From the NCBI GenBank assembly GCA_021792635.1, contig JAJYUH010000001.1, forward strand, positions 74,515-138,514: DNA of 64,000 nt, in the 5' to 3' direction. The position numbers were made by a program, and so were the translations under genes. Numbering within the stretch: position 1 is the first letter of the stretch; every line of letters starts with the position of its first letter. Below, one piece after another: positions 26,627 through 35,658 of this stretch. This DNA is from Natronospirales bacterium. Its GTDB lineage: Bacteria; Pseudomonadota; Gammaproteobacteria; Natronospirales; REEB76. A model generated the notes under the pieces. It was given only the letters and a program-made list of their open reading frames with translations. It ran no database searches and had not been told where the DNA came from.

Positions 26627-28312
26627 TTACATGCTTTCGGGCGCCGAGACGCCCAATAGTGTAAGCCCATTCTTCAACACCTGTTGTGTGGCGGCGATGA
26701 GCGTAAGGCGTGCGTCGCGCAGCGCCGCATCCTCCGTGATGAAGGTATGGGCGTCGTAATAGGTATGAAAATCGTTGGCCAGGTCGCGCAGGTACTGGGC
26801 TATGAGGTGCGGTTCCAGGTTGCGCGCCGCTGTTTCCACCATCTCCGGGAAACGTGACAGGCTCACCAGCAGCGCTTCCTCGTGGCTTTGCGTGAGCCGC
26901 GCAAGGTGGGTTTTGCCGTTGCCGGCATCCCATGTGTAGCTTTTCTCCGCCAGTTGCCGGAATACACTGGCAATGCGGGCATGAGCATACTGGATGTAAT
27001 ACACCGGATTATCATTGGTCCGCGCGCGTGCCAGATCAATGTCGAAGGCGAGCTGGGAGTCAGCCTTGCGCGCTATCAGGAAGTAGCGTGTGGCATCGCG
27101 CCCGACCTCATCAATGAGATCGCGCAAGGTCACGTAACTGCCGGCGCGCTTGGAGATTTTCACCTCCGTACCGCCACGCATCACCGTCACCATCTGGTGC
27201 AACACGTATTCGGGCCAACCCCGAGGGATGCCCATCTCCAAAGCCTGCAGGCCGGCGCGCACGCGGGTGATGGTGGAGTGGTGATCGGCACCCTGCTCAT
27301 TGATCGCACGGGTGAAACCGCGCTGCCACTTGCTTACGTGATAGGCCACGTCCGGCAGGAAATAGGTATAGCTGCCGTCCGACTTGCGCATCACGCGATC
27401 CTTGTCGTCGCCGAAGTCGGTGGTTTTGAGCCATAGCGCGCCATCCTGCTCGTACGTATGGCCGCGATCTATCAGCGCTTTGACGGTTTCTTCCACCTTG
27501 TGATCCGTGTACAGCGAGGACTCCAGGTAATAGACATCGAACTCGACGCCGAAGGCGCGCAGATCCAGGTCCTGTTCATGGCGCAGATAGGCCACTGCGA
27601 AACGGCGGATGGCGTTGAGATCGTCGCTGTCGGCGCCGGCGGTTACGGCTTTGCCGTCGGCGCGTACGGTTTCCCGCGCCAGGTAGGCGTGCGCCACATC
27701 CTTGATGTATTCGCCGCGGTAACCGTCCCTGGGCCAGCGCGGATGGTCCGGCTCCAGGCCCCGGCAGCGTGCCTGCACCGACAGCGCCAGGTTGTCTATC
27801 TGCTGGCCGGCGTCGTTGTAGTAAAACTCGCGGGTCACTTGCCAGCCGGTGGCATGCAGCAGGCGGCACAGGCAGTCACCCACGGCGGCGCCGCGGCCGT
27901 GGCCCACGTGCAGCGGCCCGGTGGGATTGGCGGATACGAATTCCACCACCGCGCGTGCGTTACCCCCGGTCTCGCTGCAAGCGTAGTGCTCGCCTGCTGC
28001 GAGCAGGTTCTTGAGTTCCATGTGATACGCGGACGGTGCGAGAAAGAAATTAATAAAGCCGGGGCCGGCGATCTCAACCCTGGAAACCGGCTCGCACCCG
28101 GGCAGTGCCGCCACGATCTGTGCGGCGAGTTCGCGCGGTTTCCTGCCTGCATGTTTGGCGAGCGTCAGCGCAACATTAGTGGCAAAGTCACCGTGGGTGC
28201 GGTCGCGGGTGCGTTCCAGCAATGCTCCACCGGGCAGAGCGTCCTTTGGGAACAGATCGCCGGCGAGGCTTGTGAGGGTGGCGCGCAGGATATTTTCAAG
28301 CGGCTGTTTCAA
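26627..28312 (-). CDS. argS: Arginyl-tRNA synthetase
   Basis: Class I aminoacyl-tRNA synthetase of 561 residues that charges tRNAArg. The N-terminal Add1 domain comes first (residues 1-115), then the HIGH motif in [18 protein letters not shown] and the KMSK-equivalent [13 protein letters not shown]. The C-terminal DALR anticodon-binding domain ends with [20 protein letters not shown]. Length is close to the bacterial norm of 560-590. It lies 84 bp after priA in the same direction and precedes the SPOR gene. Confidence 0.97.
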   Translation of the reverse strand: MKQPLENILRATLTSLAGDLFPKDALPGGALLERTRDRTHGDFATNVALTLAKHAGRKPRELAAQIVAALPGCEPVSRVEIAGPGFINFFLAPSAYHMELKNLLAAGEHYACSETGGNARAVVEFVSANPTGPLHVGHGRGAAVGDCLCRLLHATGWQVTREFYYNDAGQQIDNLALSVQARCRGLEPDHPRWPRDGYRGEYIKDVAHAYLARETVRADGKAVTAGADSDDLNAIRRFAVAYLRHEQDLDLRAFGVEFDVYYLESSLYTDHKVEETVKALIDRGHTYEQDGALWLKTTDFGDDKDRVMRKSDGSYTYFLPDVAYHVSKWQRGFTRAINEQGADHHSTITRVRAGLQALEMGIPRGWPEYVLHQMVTVMRGGTEVKISKRAGSYVTLRDLIDEVGRDATRYFLIARKADSQLAFDIDLARARTNDNPVYYIQYAHARIASVFRQLAEKSYTWDAGNGKTHLARLTQSHEEALLVSLSRFPEMVETAARNLEPHLIAQYLRDLANDFHTYYDAHTFITEDAALRDARLTLIAATQQVLKNGLTLLGVSAPESM

Positions 28313-28396
28313 GGTGAAATTCCTGCCGGCCGGGGTAAAAACAGGGGCTGAATTCTACCGTCTGCATGCTGCGCATGAAAGCAGCCGCGCGGGTTT

Positions 28397-30601
28397 TCAG
28401 AACATTTCCGCCGGGTCAATGTCCAGCGACCAGCGCACACGGCGCGCTTCTCTGAGCGCGTCCAACGCCGGCAACGTGGTGGCCAGTGCCTGCTGCAACA
28501 GCGCCCGCTGCGCGGCCAGCAGCAGCAATTGCGCACGGTAGCGGCCGGCGCGACGTTCCATGGACGCCGCCACCGGGCCCAGCAGCTGGACCTGCCTGCC
28601 GCAGGCGGGGGCGAGCCGGTCACGCGCCGCCGCAAGAAAGGCGCGAGGTGCTGCAGCTGCGGGGGCTTCGGCGCGCAGCAGCGCCATGGCGACAAAAGGC
28701 GGCAGCCCCGCCAGCCGGCGTTCCGCCAAGAGCGCCGCGGCAAAGCTCGCATAGCCCTCGCGCACCAAGTGGGTGAGCAGCGGATGCTGAGGATGGTGGG
28801 TCTGGATCAGCACCTCACCGGGCCGCTCGGCGCGGCCGGCGCGTCCCGCCACCTGGATGATGAGCTGTGCCATACGCTCACTGGCGCGGAAGTCCGCGCC
28901 GAACAAGCCCTGGTCGGCATCGAGAATGCCCACCAGCGTCACGTTGGGAAAATCATGGCCTTTGGCCAGCATTTGTGTGCCTATCAGTATCCGGTGTTTA
29001 CCGCGGCGTACCCCCTCGAAGAACGTTTCCATGCTGCCCTTGTGACGCGTACTGTCGCGGTCAATGCGTACCACGCCCGCCTCCGGGAACAGGCGCGCGA
29101 GGGCTTGTTCAACGCGTTCGGTACCCTGACCGAAGGCACCAAAGTCTGTGCTGCCGCACTGCGTGCAGCGCCCGGGCGGCGGTCGTTCTGCGCCACAGTG
29201 GTGACATTGCAGGCGGCGGTTGCCGTGCAACGTCATGCGCGCATCGCAGCGGCTGCATTGCGCCGCCTGGCCGCAGTTGTGACACATGAATGTGGGTGCA
29301 TAGCCGCGGCGGTTGAGGAACAGCAGCACCTGGCCATGCGCATGCAGATGCCGCCGGATGGCGTGCAGCAGCAGATCCGACAGACCTTCATCCAGCGGCC
29401 GGCCGCGAATGTCCAGCAGCCGCATGAGCGGATGGCAGGCGCTACCTGCCCGCTCGGGCAAGGTGAGATGCACGTAGCGGTGCTGGGAAACATTGTGCAG
29501 GGATTCCAGTGACGGCGTGGCGGAGCCGAGTATCACGGGAATGGCATGGCGCTGCGCGCGTACCACGGCAAGATCCCGCGCCGAATAGCGGAAACCGTCC
29601 TGCTGCTTGAAGGAGGTGTCGTGTTCCTCATCCACCACAATCACGCCGGGATGTTTGAGCGGCACGAACACCGCCGAGCGCGTACCGATCACCACCGGCG
29701 CCCGGCCGTCGCGGGCCGCCAGCCAGGCGGTCAGCCGCTCGCCTTCATTTAAACCCGAGTGGAACGCGGCTACCCGATCGAAGCGTGCACCAAAGCGCGC
29801 AAGCAGTTGCGGTGTGAGACCGATTTCCGGCACCAGCACCAGCGCCTGCAGGCCGGCTTGTACCACGCCGGCGATGACATCGAGATACACCTCGGTTTTG
29901 CCGCTGCCGGTGATGCCATCCAGCAGGAACGCGTGAAAGTTTCCCAGCGCCGCGTGGATCTTTTCCACCGCGGCGTATTGTGCCGCATTGAGTGCGACCG
30001 GTGTGACGCCGGAGGTATTGCCGTTGCACCCGGGGGCACGGAAAATTTTTATCACCCAGCCGCGTTTCGCGAGCGCGCGCATGGACGCAGCCCAGTTTTC
30101 ATTCCTGGCATCGAGAACCGGGGCATCGAGGCCGTGGGGGTGTTGTTTGAACAACTGCCAGAGCGCGCGCTGCCGTGGTGCACGCTTGAGCTCGATGATA
30201 TCCGCCATCGCACCTGACGGCGTGAGTTTCCACACGGCCTCGCCCGGCGGTCCGGCCGTTTTGCCCCGGCGCAGCGCCACCGGCAGCAGTGCCCGCATCA
30301 CCCCGCCGATGGGATGGCGGTAGTATTCCGCCGCCCAGCGCGCCAGTGCCAGCATGTCCTCCGGGAGGAGCGCGGTTTCATCCAGTACGCGGCGCGCGCG
30401 TTTCAGTTTGATCGCCGGGACGTCCGTATGCGCCGCGATTTCCAGCAGCACGCCGATCACATCGCGCTTGCCGAAAGGTACGCGCACGCGCACGCCGGGG
30501 CGCAATGTCGCGGCATCCACATCGGCCGGCGGCAGGTAATCGAAGTGCCGGTAAAGCGGCGAGGGCACCGCCACGCGCAGGTAATGCGGTGTAGAGGTCA
30601 T
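28397..30601 (-). CDS. priA: Primosomal protein N' (replication restart helicase)
   Basis: A 734-residue superfamily 2 helicase that restarts collapsed replication forks. It has an N-terminal 3'-DNA-binding domain (VPSPLYRHFDYLPP...GVRVRVPFGKRDVIGV), Walker A in LLDGITGSGKTEVYLD, the DEEH box in VVDEEHDTSFKQQ, and the eight-Cys zinc region (CHNCG, CSRC, CHHCG, CTQCG). Motif VI appears as QVAGRAGRAERPGEV. The start at ATG 30601 is directly preceded by a palindromic pair of DnaA boxes. argS follows downstream. Confidence 0.97.
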   Translation of the reverse strand: MTSTPHYLRVAVPSPLYRHFDYLPPADVDAATLRPGVRVRVPFGKRDVIGVLLEIAAHTDVPAIKLKRARRVLDETALLPEDMLALARWAAEYYRHPIGGVMRALLPVALRRGKTAGPPGEAVWKLTPSGAMADIIELKRAPRQRALWQLFKQHPHGLDAPVLDARNENWAASMRALAKRGWVIKIFRAPGCNGNTSGVTPVALNAAQYAAVEKIHAALGNFHAFLLDGITGSGKTEVYLDVIAGVVQAGLQALVLVPEIGLTPQLLARFGARFDRVAAFHSGLNEGERLTAWLAARDGRAPVVIGTRSAVFVPLKHPGVIVVDEEHDTSFKQQDGFRYSARDLAVVRAQRHAIPVILGSATPSLESLHNVSQHRYVHLTLPERAGSACHPLMRLLDIRGRPLDEGLSDLLLHAIRRHLHAHGQVLLFLNRRGYAPTFMCHNCGQAAQCSRCDARMTLHGNRRLQCHHCGAERPPPGRCTQCGSTDFGAFGQGTERVEQALARLFPEAGVVRIDRDSTRHKGSMETFFEGVRRGKHRILIGTQMLAKGHDFPNVTLVGILDADQGLFGADFRASERMAQLIIQVAGRAGRAERPGEVLIQTHHPQHPLLTHLVREGYASFAAALLAERRLAGLPPFVAMALLRAEAPAAAAPRAFLAAARDRLAPACGRQVQLLGPVAASMERRAGRYRAQLLLLAAQRALLQQALATTLPALDALREARRVRWSLDIDPAEMF

Positions 30602-30615
30602 GACAACGCGCCGCT

Positions 30616-30640
30616 CTTATCCACAAGTACTGTGGATAAG
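30616..30640. promoter_or_regulatory. Inverted pair of DnaA boxes upstream of priA
   Basis: TTATCCACA at 30617-30625 and its reverse complement TGTGGATAA at 30631-30639 both match the TTATNCACA consensus perfectly and form 10-bp palindrome arms (CTTATCCACA / TGTGGATAAG) around AGTAC. A weaker third box, TGTGGATGT, is at 30643-30651. The site is 15-50 bp from the priA start codon. DnaA control of priA is an inference. Confidence 0.6.
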
Positions 30641-30885
30641 TTTGTGGATGTCTTGTCAGGAACGACGCCGACTCCGTATGCCGGGTGCGGGGTTTCCGGT
30701 ATGGGTAATTTTTGCCCGCCGCTGATGGCCATATACATCGTAAAGTGATTGCGTGGTTTGCCGGCGGCTAGCGCGACTTGCCGGCAGACCGGGATGGTGT
30801 TGCCGCTGCAGCATTCACACCCGGTGTGGGAGAGCATGATAACCTCTGATGCAGGCGGTGCAGCCGTGGCGCTGGCTCTTTACAG

Positions 30886-31446
30886 TTGCCGGGGGTCAGT
30901 CTGGACAACGCAGCCCAATTGAACACCTTTCTTGCCGGCGTGGAACGACGTGCGTTCCGTATCGCCCAGATGGCGCTGCGCAGCCCGGAAGATGCGCTCG
31001 ACGCCGTCCAGGAAACCATGCTGCAGCTCGCCCGGCGTTATGCCCAACGTCCGCAAGCCGAATGGCCGCCGCTGTTCTACTGTATCTTGCAGAGCCGCAT
31101 CCGCGACTGCCAGCGGCGCCGCGCGGTGCGCAACCGTGTCATGAGCTTTTTCGGCGGCCAGCGGGACGCGGAGGATGACCCGCCCGACCCGATCGAGGCG
31201 GCCGCGGACCCGGCAGGCCGGGACCCCTCCGAGCAACTGGCCCAGGGGGAAGCCATGCAAGCCCTGGAAACCGCCCTGGACAGCCTGCCGGCGCGTCAAC
31301 GGGAAGCCTTTGTGCTGCGTATATTGGAAGGGCTGGACGTGGCGGATACGGCTAAAGCCATGGGCTGCTCGGAGGGCAGCGTCAAGACCCATCTCTCGCG
31401 GGCGGTGCACAGCCTGCGGGAAACTCTGGGAGAACACTGGGCATGA
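30886..31446 (+). CDS. Sigma-70-family RNA polymerase sigma factor
   Basis: A 186-residue ECF-like sigma factor. Region 2 is at residues ~15-75 (ALRSPEDALDAVQETMLQLARRYAQR) and region 4 at ~125-180 (LDSLPARQREAFVLRILEGLDVADTAKAMGCSEGSVKTHLSRAVHSLRE), joined by a long acidic linker. The start is uncertain: TTG 30886 is the best available codon in frame and no ATG precedes region 2. The stop overlaps the DUF3619 start. The cluster with DUF3619 and DUF3106 proteins recurs in beta- and gammaproteobacteria, so it is probably a self-contained envelope-response module. Confidence 0.88.
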   Translation: MPGVSLDNAAQLNTFLAGVERRAFRIAQMALRSPEDALDAVQETMLQLARRYAQRPQAEWPPLFYCILQSRIRDCQRRRAVRNRVMSFFGGQRDAEDDPPDPIEAAADPAGRDPSEQLAQGEAMQALETALDSLPARQREAFVLRILEGLDVADTAKAMGCSEGSVKTHLSRAVHSLRETLGEHWA

Positions 31447-31850
31447 ACAACGATTCTGAAACAGCCTTGCTGCACAAGGCGCACGCGGTCTTCAACGACA
31501 GTACCATCGGCCTGCATGCGCGCGTCCTGGCGCGGCTGCGCGAAGCCCGGAAGCGCGCCGTGGCGGAAACGGAGCGCCGCCGGTCTTTCTGGCGCGTGCA
31601 TTCCTGGGCGTTGCCCACCGGTGCCGTGGCCATCCTGTTCGTGGCGGCGGTGGGCGGCTTGATCTGGTTGAGTCCGGCCTCACAGCCGGCGGTGCCGTTT
31701 CTTACCGGCAACGACAATGCGGACATGGCCATCGTGTTGTCCAACGACAACCTTGACATGTACGCCGACATGGATTTCTACCGCTGGCTGGGAGCCCGGC
31801 AGCCACAGCCTGCGCCGCAGGGAGCCACCGCAGGCAACAACAATGGCTAA
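31443..31850 (+). CDS. DUF3619 membrane protein, probable sigma-factor regulator
   Basis: A 135-residue protein: a cytoplasmic part (ALLHKAHAVFNDSTIGLHARVLARLREARKRAV) of about 55 residues, one membrane segment (ALPTGAVAILFVAAVGGLIWL), and a short acidic, Gln/Pro-ending periplasmic tail. This matches the DUF3619 layout. Its ATG overlaps the sigma factor stop. An anti-sigma role is likely by position and topology, but no zinc motif is present and no family member is characterised to my knowledge. Confidence 0.8.
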   Translation: MNNDSETALLHKAHAVFNDSTIGLHARVLARLREARKRAVAETERRRSFWRVHSWALPTGAVAILFVAAVGGLIWLSPASQPAVPFLTGNDNADMAIVLSNDNLDMYADMDFYRWLGARQPQPAPQGATAGNNNG

Positions 31851-32133
31851 GGTCAAGTCCGCGTGGCTGGCGGCGATGGTGCCGTGGTTTGTCTTGTCCG
31901 CGTTCGCCGCCGACCACAGGCCCATGCCGCCGCCCCGCAAGGTGGATATGGCGTTGCTGGAGTTCATCGGCACGTGGCAGACATCCGATGGCCGGTCGGT
32001 GGACCCCATGACCTTTGCGCGCATTGATCCGGGCAAACTCGCCGCAGAGAAAGCGCGCCGCGAAGGCAAGCCGTTGCCCGGCAAGACGCCGCCACCGCGC
32101 AACTATTCTGACCAGAGAGGCCCCGGCACATGA
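31843..32133 (+). CDS. Small exported protein of unknown function
   Basis: A 96-residue protein with an N-terminal signal-like segment (WLAAMVPWFVLSAFAADH) followed by LLEFIGTWQTSDGRSVDPMTF, a basic middle (KLAAEKARREGKPLP) and a Pro-rich end. I do not recognise a domain, but the LEFIGTW...DP motif recurs in small proteins lying between DUF3619 and DUF3106 genes. It starts eight bases before the DUF3619 stop and its own stop overlaps the DUF3106 start, so all four genes are translationally coupled. Confidence 0.65.
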   Translation: MAKVKSAWLAAMVPWFVLSAFAADHRPMPPPRKVDMALLEFIGTWQTSDGRSVDPMTFARIDPGKLAAEKARREGKPLPGKTPPPRNYSDQRGPGT

Positions 32134-32621
32134 GACAAAGGTGCATAACGCTGCTCGCAGGCCTGATGTTGGCAGCCGCCAGTACCGTGGTTCTTGCCGA
32201 TCCATCCGGCAATCCGGCGCCGATTCCCTGGGCCAGCCTGACCCCGCCGCAGCAACAGATTCTGGCGCCACTGCGGGGGAAATGGGCCAGCCTGCCGCCG
32301 CAGCGCCAGTTGCGGCTGCAGCGCGGTGCGGATCGCTGGGCGCGGATGACGCCGCAACAGCGTGAGCGCGCACGCCTGCGCCTGCAACATTGGCGCCGTC
32401 TTTCTCCCGCGGAGCGTGCACAGATCCGCCGACGTTTTGAGACTTTCCGGAAACTGCCGCCGGCGGAGCAACAACGCATCCGCGAGGAGTTTCGCAGATT
32501 CCAGCGGCTGCCGCCGGAAAAGCGCCGTGAACTGCGCGAACGCTGGCGGCGCCTGTCGCCGGAGCAGCGGGAACAATTCCGCCAGCGGCTGCGCATGCGG
32601 CTGCGGCGTCCGCCGGGATAA
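32130..32621 (+). CDS. DUF3106 exported, Arg/Gln-rich repeat protein
   Basis: A 163-residue protein with a signal peptide (ITLLAGLMLAAASTVVLAD) and about five tandem units of the type LSPAERAQIRRRFETFRKLP / LPPEKRRELRERWRRLSP. Each unit is predicted helical with a Pro-containing turn, and the pattern is close to the Heimdall/CpxP-like LTPxQRxxL repeats of DUF3106. It is strongly basic. A periplasmic chaperone or sensor partner of the sigma system is possible but unproven. It is the last gene of the four-gene sigma operon. Confidence 0.8.
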   Translation: MRQRCITLLAGLMLAAASTVVLADPSGNPAPIPWASLTPPQQQILAPLRGKWASLPPQRQLRLQRGADRWARMTPQQRERARLRLQHWRRLSPAERAQIRRRFETFRKLPPAEQQRIREEFRRFQRLPPEKRRELRERWRRLSPEQREQFRQRLRMRLRRPPG

Positions 32622-32693
32622 GGCATTACTCTTGAAACACAAGCCTCTTGCTTGGCGAGGGTTTGTCCCTGACACGATTACAGCAGCAGAACT

Positions 32694-34094
32694 TCATTCC
32701 AGCGATTTGATGCCCTGGATCAGCCGCGTCACCGCTTCCTGGCCGTCGCCGTAGAACATGCGCGTGTTATCCATATAAAAGAGCGCGTTCTCGATGCCGG
32801 AGAAGCCGCGGCCCTGGCCGCGCTTGATGACGATGACGTTTTTGGCCTTGTCGGCGTTGAGGATCGGCATACCGTAGATGGGACTGTCCTTTTTGTTGCG
32901 CGCGTCGGGATTGACCACGTCGTTGGCGCCGATGATGAGTGCCACGTCGGCGGTGGGAAATTCCGGGTTGATCTCGTCCAGATCCGAGATGAGGTCATAG
33001 GGCACGCCGGCTTCGGCGAGCAGCACATTCATGTGGCCCGGCATGCGGCCCGCCACCGGATGGATGGCGAATTTCACCGTCACACCGCGGTTTTGCAGGA
33101 GCTGCGTCAATTCCCAGACCTTGTGCTGCGCCTGGGCTACGGCCATGCCGTAGCCCGGCACGATGACGACCTTGTTGGCATAGGCCATCATCACGCCCGC
33201 GTCCGCGGCCTCGATGGGTTTGAGGCTGCCGCTGATACCTTCGGTGCCGCCGCTGGCGGTTTCGCCGAAGTTGCTGAACAACACATTGGTGATGGAGCGG
33301 TTCATGGCTTTCGCCATCAACTGGGTGAGCAGCGTGCCGGCGGCGCCCACCACCATGCCGGCGATGATCATGGCGGCATTGCCCAATACGAAGCCTTCGA
33401 AGGCCACGGCAAGACCGGTACAGGCGTTGTAGAGGGAAATCACCACCGGCATGTCGGCGCCGCCGATGGGCAGCGTCACCAGGATGCCGAACAGCAGCGC
33501 CAGGGCGAAGAACGGGATGACCACGTACATCGGCGCGACGCCGTGCAGCACGATGATGCCGACGCCCAGTGCCAGGGTGAGGCACAGTACCAGAGCGTTG
33601 ACGATCTGCTGGCCGCGGTAACGCAGGGATTTCCTGATGAGTCCCTGCAATTTTGCAAAGGCGATCAGGCTGCCGCTGAAGGATACGGCACCGATGATCG
33701 CGCCGATCACCGCGAGTATGACCGGCGCCATGCCGAAAGATCGGCCGCGGATCAGTTCTTGGGCGGCAATGGCCGCCGCGGCGCCGCCGCCCATGCCGTT
33801 GTAGAGCGCCACCATCTGCGGCATGGCGGTCATGGGTACGCGTCGCCCGCTCCACCACGCCAGCACACCGCCTACGAAGATGGCGACGAGGATGAGGAGA
33901 TAATTGTGCATCCCCGGCCAGAGGAAGGTGATGAGGCCGGCGATCAGCATGCCGATGCCGGCCCAGACGATGCCGCCGCGCGCCCCTTTGGGTGAGCTCA
34001 TGCGCTTCAGGCCGATGATGAACAACAGGGCGGCGATGAAGTAGGCCGCCTGGATCAGGTCATCCATCACGGACAGCGATAGCAGCGTATTCAT
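32694..34094 (-). CDS. pntB: NAD(P) transhydrogenase subunit beta
   Basis: The 466-residue beta subunit of the proton-translocating transhydrogenase, which reduces NADP+ with NADH at the expense of the proton gradient. The N-terminal half has about nine membrane helices; the C-terminal ~180 residues form the NADP(H)-binding domain III, with VPGYGMAVAQAQHKV, the HPVAGRMPGHMNVLLAEAGVPYD stretch, and IIGANDVVNPDARNK. Its start overlaps the end of pntAB (stop 34091-34093). Length matches PntB. Confidence 0.97.
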   Translation of the reverse strand: MNTLLSLSVMDDLIQAAYFIAALLFIIGLKRMSSPKGARGGIVWAGIGMLIAGLITFLWPGMHNYLLILVAIFVGGVLAWWSGRRVPMTAMPQMVALYNGMGGGAAAAIAAQELIRGRSFGMAPVILAVIGAIIGAVSFSGSLIAFAKLQGLIRKSLRYRGQQIVNALVLCLTLALGVGIIVLHGVAPMYVVIPFFALALLFGILVTLPIGGADMPVVISLYNACTGLAVAFEGFVLGNAAMIIAGMVVGAAGTLLTQLMAKAMNRSITNVLFSNFGETASGGTEGISGSLKPIEAADAGVMMAYANKVVIVPGYGMAVAQAQHKVWELTQLLQNRGVTVKFAIHPVAGRMPGHMNVLLAEAGVPYDLISDLDEINPEFPTADVALIIGANDVVNPDARNKKDSPIYGMPILNADKAKNVIVIKRGQGRGFSGIENALFYMDNTRMFYGDGQEAVTRLIQGIKSLE

Positions 34095-34396
34095 GCGCGC
34101 GCGCCTTTTTTCCTGTCCTGACTCGACTTGAACATTTCCAGCATGCGTTCGGTGGAGACATAGCCGCCGACGACATTGCCCGCGGCCAGCAGCACACCGA
34201 TGAAACCGATGATCTGCTCCGCCGGATTGCCGGCATTGCCCAGTGCCACCATGGCGCCCACCAGCACGATGCCGTGCACGAAGTTGGAGCCGGACATGAG
34301 CGGCGTGTGCAGGATCACCGGCACGCGCGAGATCACCTCGTAGCCGGTGAAGGCGGCGAGCATGAAAATATAAAGTGCGATAAAGCCGTTAATCAT
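34091..34396 (-). CDS. pntAB: NAD(P) transhydrogenase subunit alpha, membrane part
   Basis: A 101-residue protein with three membrane helices (FIALYIFMLAAFTGYEVISRV, FVHGIVLVGAMVALG, IGFIGVLLAAGNVVGGYVSTERML). It equals the C-terminal membrane domain of E. coli PntA, encoded separately as in many alphaproteobacteria and some gammaproteobacteria. The conserved TGYEVISRVPVILHTPLMSGSNFVHGI is present. Its stop overlaps the pntB start. The gap to pntAA contains a short tandem repeat. Confidence 0.95.
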   Translation of the reverse strand: MINGFIALYIFMLAAFTGYEVISRVPVILHTPLMSGSNFVHGIVLVGAMVALGNAGNPAEQIIGFIGVLLAAGNVVGGYVSTERMLEMFKSSQDRKKGARA

Positions 34397-34433
34397 GTTT
34401 TCACCTGCCTGCTTTTATGAAGGCTGGATATGC

Positions 34434-34460
34434 TGCGTACTGCGTACTGCGTACTGCGTC
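34434..34460. repeat. Short tandem repeat, unit TGCGTAC
   Basis: Three perfect copies of TGCGTAC from 34434 to 34454 and a fourth partial copy (TGCGTC) lie between pntAA and pntAB. A GC-rich tail with two CGCAGCAC units follows at about 34479. No function is apparent. Confidence 0.6.
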
Positions 34461-34507
34461 TAAATCCAAAGTTTTTCTCGCAGCACGCAGCACCCGGCAC
34501 TTGCCTT

Positions 34508-35629
34508 TCACCCTTCCACCAGTTTCCGTGTCGGCTCATATTTGATCACGCCGTCATGCGTGACCACGCTCCGGGCATAGACCTCGTCGTTCCAGTCAAT
34601 GGCGAGCTGCCCGTCTTTCACCAGCGGGGTAAAAAAATTAAGCAGGTTGCGTGCGTACATGTCACTGGCGTGTTCCGCCAGCATGCTCGACAGATTCAGC
34701 GGACCCGAGATCAGCACATGACCGTGCGCCGCGTCCTCGCCGGGTCGGGTGAGCTCGCAGTTGCCGCCGGATTCCGCGGCCAAGTCCACGATTACGCTGC
34801 CGGGTCTCATGTTTTCCACCATGGCCTGCGTGATAATGCGCGGCGCGGCGCGACCCGGTATCGCCGCGGTAGTGATGACCGCATCCGCCTGTGACACGTG
34901 TTTGGCCAGCACCTCCTGTTGCTTTTGTTTCTCTTCCGCGGTGAGCTCGCGCGCGTAACCGCCGGCACCCTCGGCGGATACACCCGTATCCACGAATTTC
35001 GCGCCCAGGGATTCCACCTGCTCGCGCGCCGCAGCGCGCACGTCATAGCCTTCCACCATGGCACCCAGGCGTCGCGCGGTGGCGATGGCCTGCAGTCCCG
35101 CCACGCCTGCGCCGATGACCAGCACCTTGGCGGGACGGATGGTGCCGGCGGCGGTGGTGAGCATGGGGAAGAAGCGGCCCAGTTTCTCCGCAGCGATGAG
35201 CGCGGCTTTGTAGCCCGCCGCCGCAGCCTGGGAGGACAGCGCATCCATGGCCTGGGCGCGGGAGATGCGCGGCACCAGTTCCATGGCAAAACCGGTCACC
35301 TTCCGGTCGCGCAGGGCCTTCACCCCATCCAGGTTGCGGTACGGATTCAGGAAGCATACCAGCACGGCACCGGCGCGCATGCGCGCGATGTTTGCCGGCA
35401 AGGGAGCCTGCACTTTGAATACCACCTCCGCCTGGGTGGTACCCTCCGCGGCGCTGACGAAGCGCGCATCCGCAAACAGGTTATCCGGAAAGCCGGCGCT
35501 GGTGCCGGCGCCGGTTTCTATAAGGAGTTCGGCGCCCAGAGCCTTGAGTTTGGCGGCAACGGGCGGCGAAAGGGCCAGCCGGCGTTCGCCGGCGGCCTGT
35601 TCCCGGGGGACGAAGAGTCTGATGGCCAT
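34508..35629 (-). CDS. pntAA: NAD(P) transhydrogenase subunit alpha, NAD-binding part
   Basis: A 373-residue NAD(H)-binding domain I. From ATG 35629 it begins MAIRLFVPREQAAGERRLALSP, as in known PntAA. The dinucleotide loop VLVIGAGVAGLQAIATARRLGAMVEGYD and the mobile-loop region PGRAAPRIITQAMVENMRPGSVIVDLAAESGGNCELT are clear. An in-frame upstream extension to 35872 reads through five hairpins and is rejected. It is followed by pntAB and pntB, giving the complete three-gene pump. Confidence 0.95.
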   Translation of the reverse strand: MAIRLFVPREQAAGERRLALSPPVAAKLKALGAELLIETGAGTSAGFPDNLFADARFVSAAEGTTQAEVVFKVQAPLPANIARMRAGAVLVCFLNPYRNLDGVKALRDRKVTGFAMELVPRISRAQAMDALSSQAAAAGYKAALIAAEKLGRFFPMLTTAAGTIRPAKVLVIGAGVAGLQAIATARRLGAMVEGYDVRAAAREQVESLGAKFVDTGVSAEGAGGYARELTAEEKQKQQEVLAKHVSQADAVITTAAIPGRAAPRIITQAMVENMRPGSVIVDLAAESGGNCELTRPGEDAAHGHVLISGPLNLSSMLAEHASDMYARNLLNFFTPLVKDGQLAIDWNDEVYARSVVTHDGVIKYEPTRKLVEG

Positions 35630-35658
35630 GTTGTTCTCGGTATCTGGCTTAACAGGAT

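Noticed and set aside
30616..30651. Replication origin
   Set aside because: Only two or three DnaA boxes, no AT-rich unwinding region and no dnaA, dnaN or gidA nearby.
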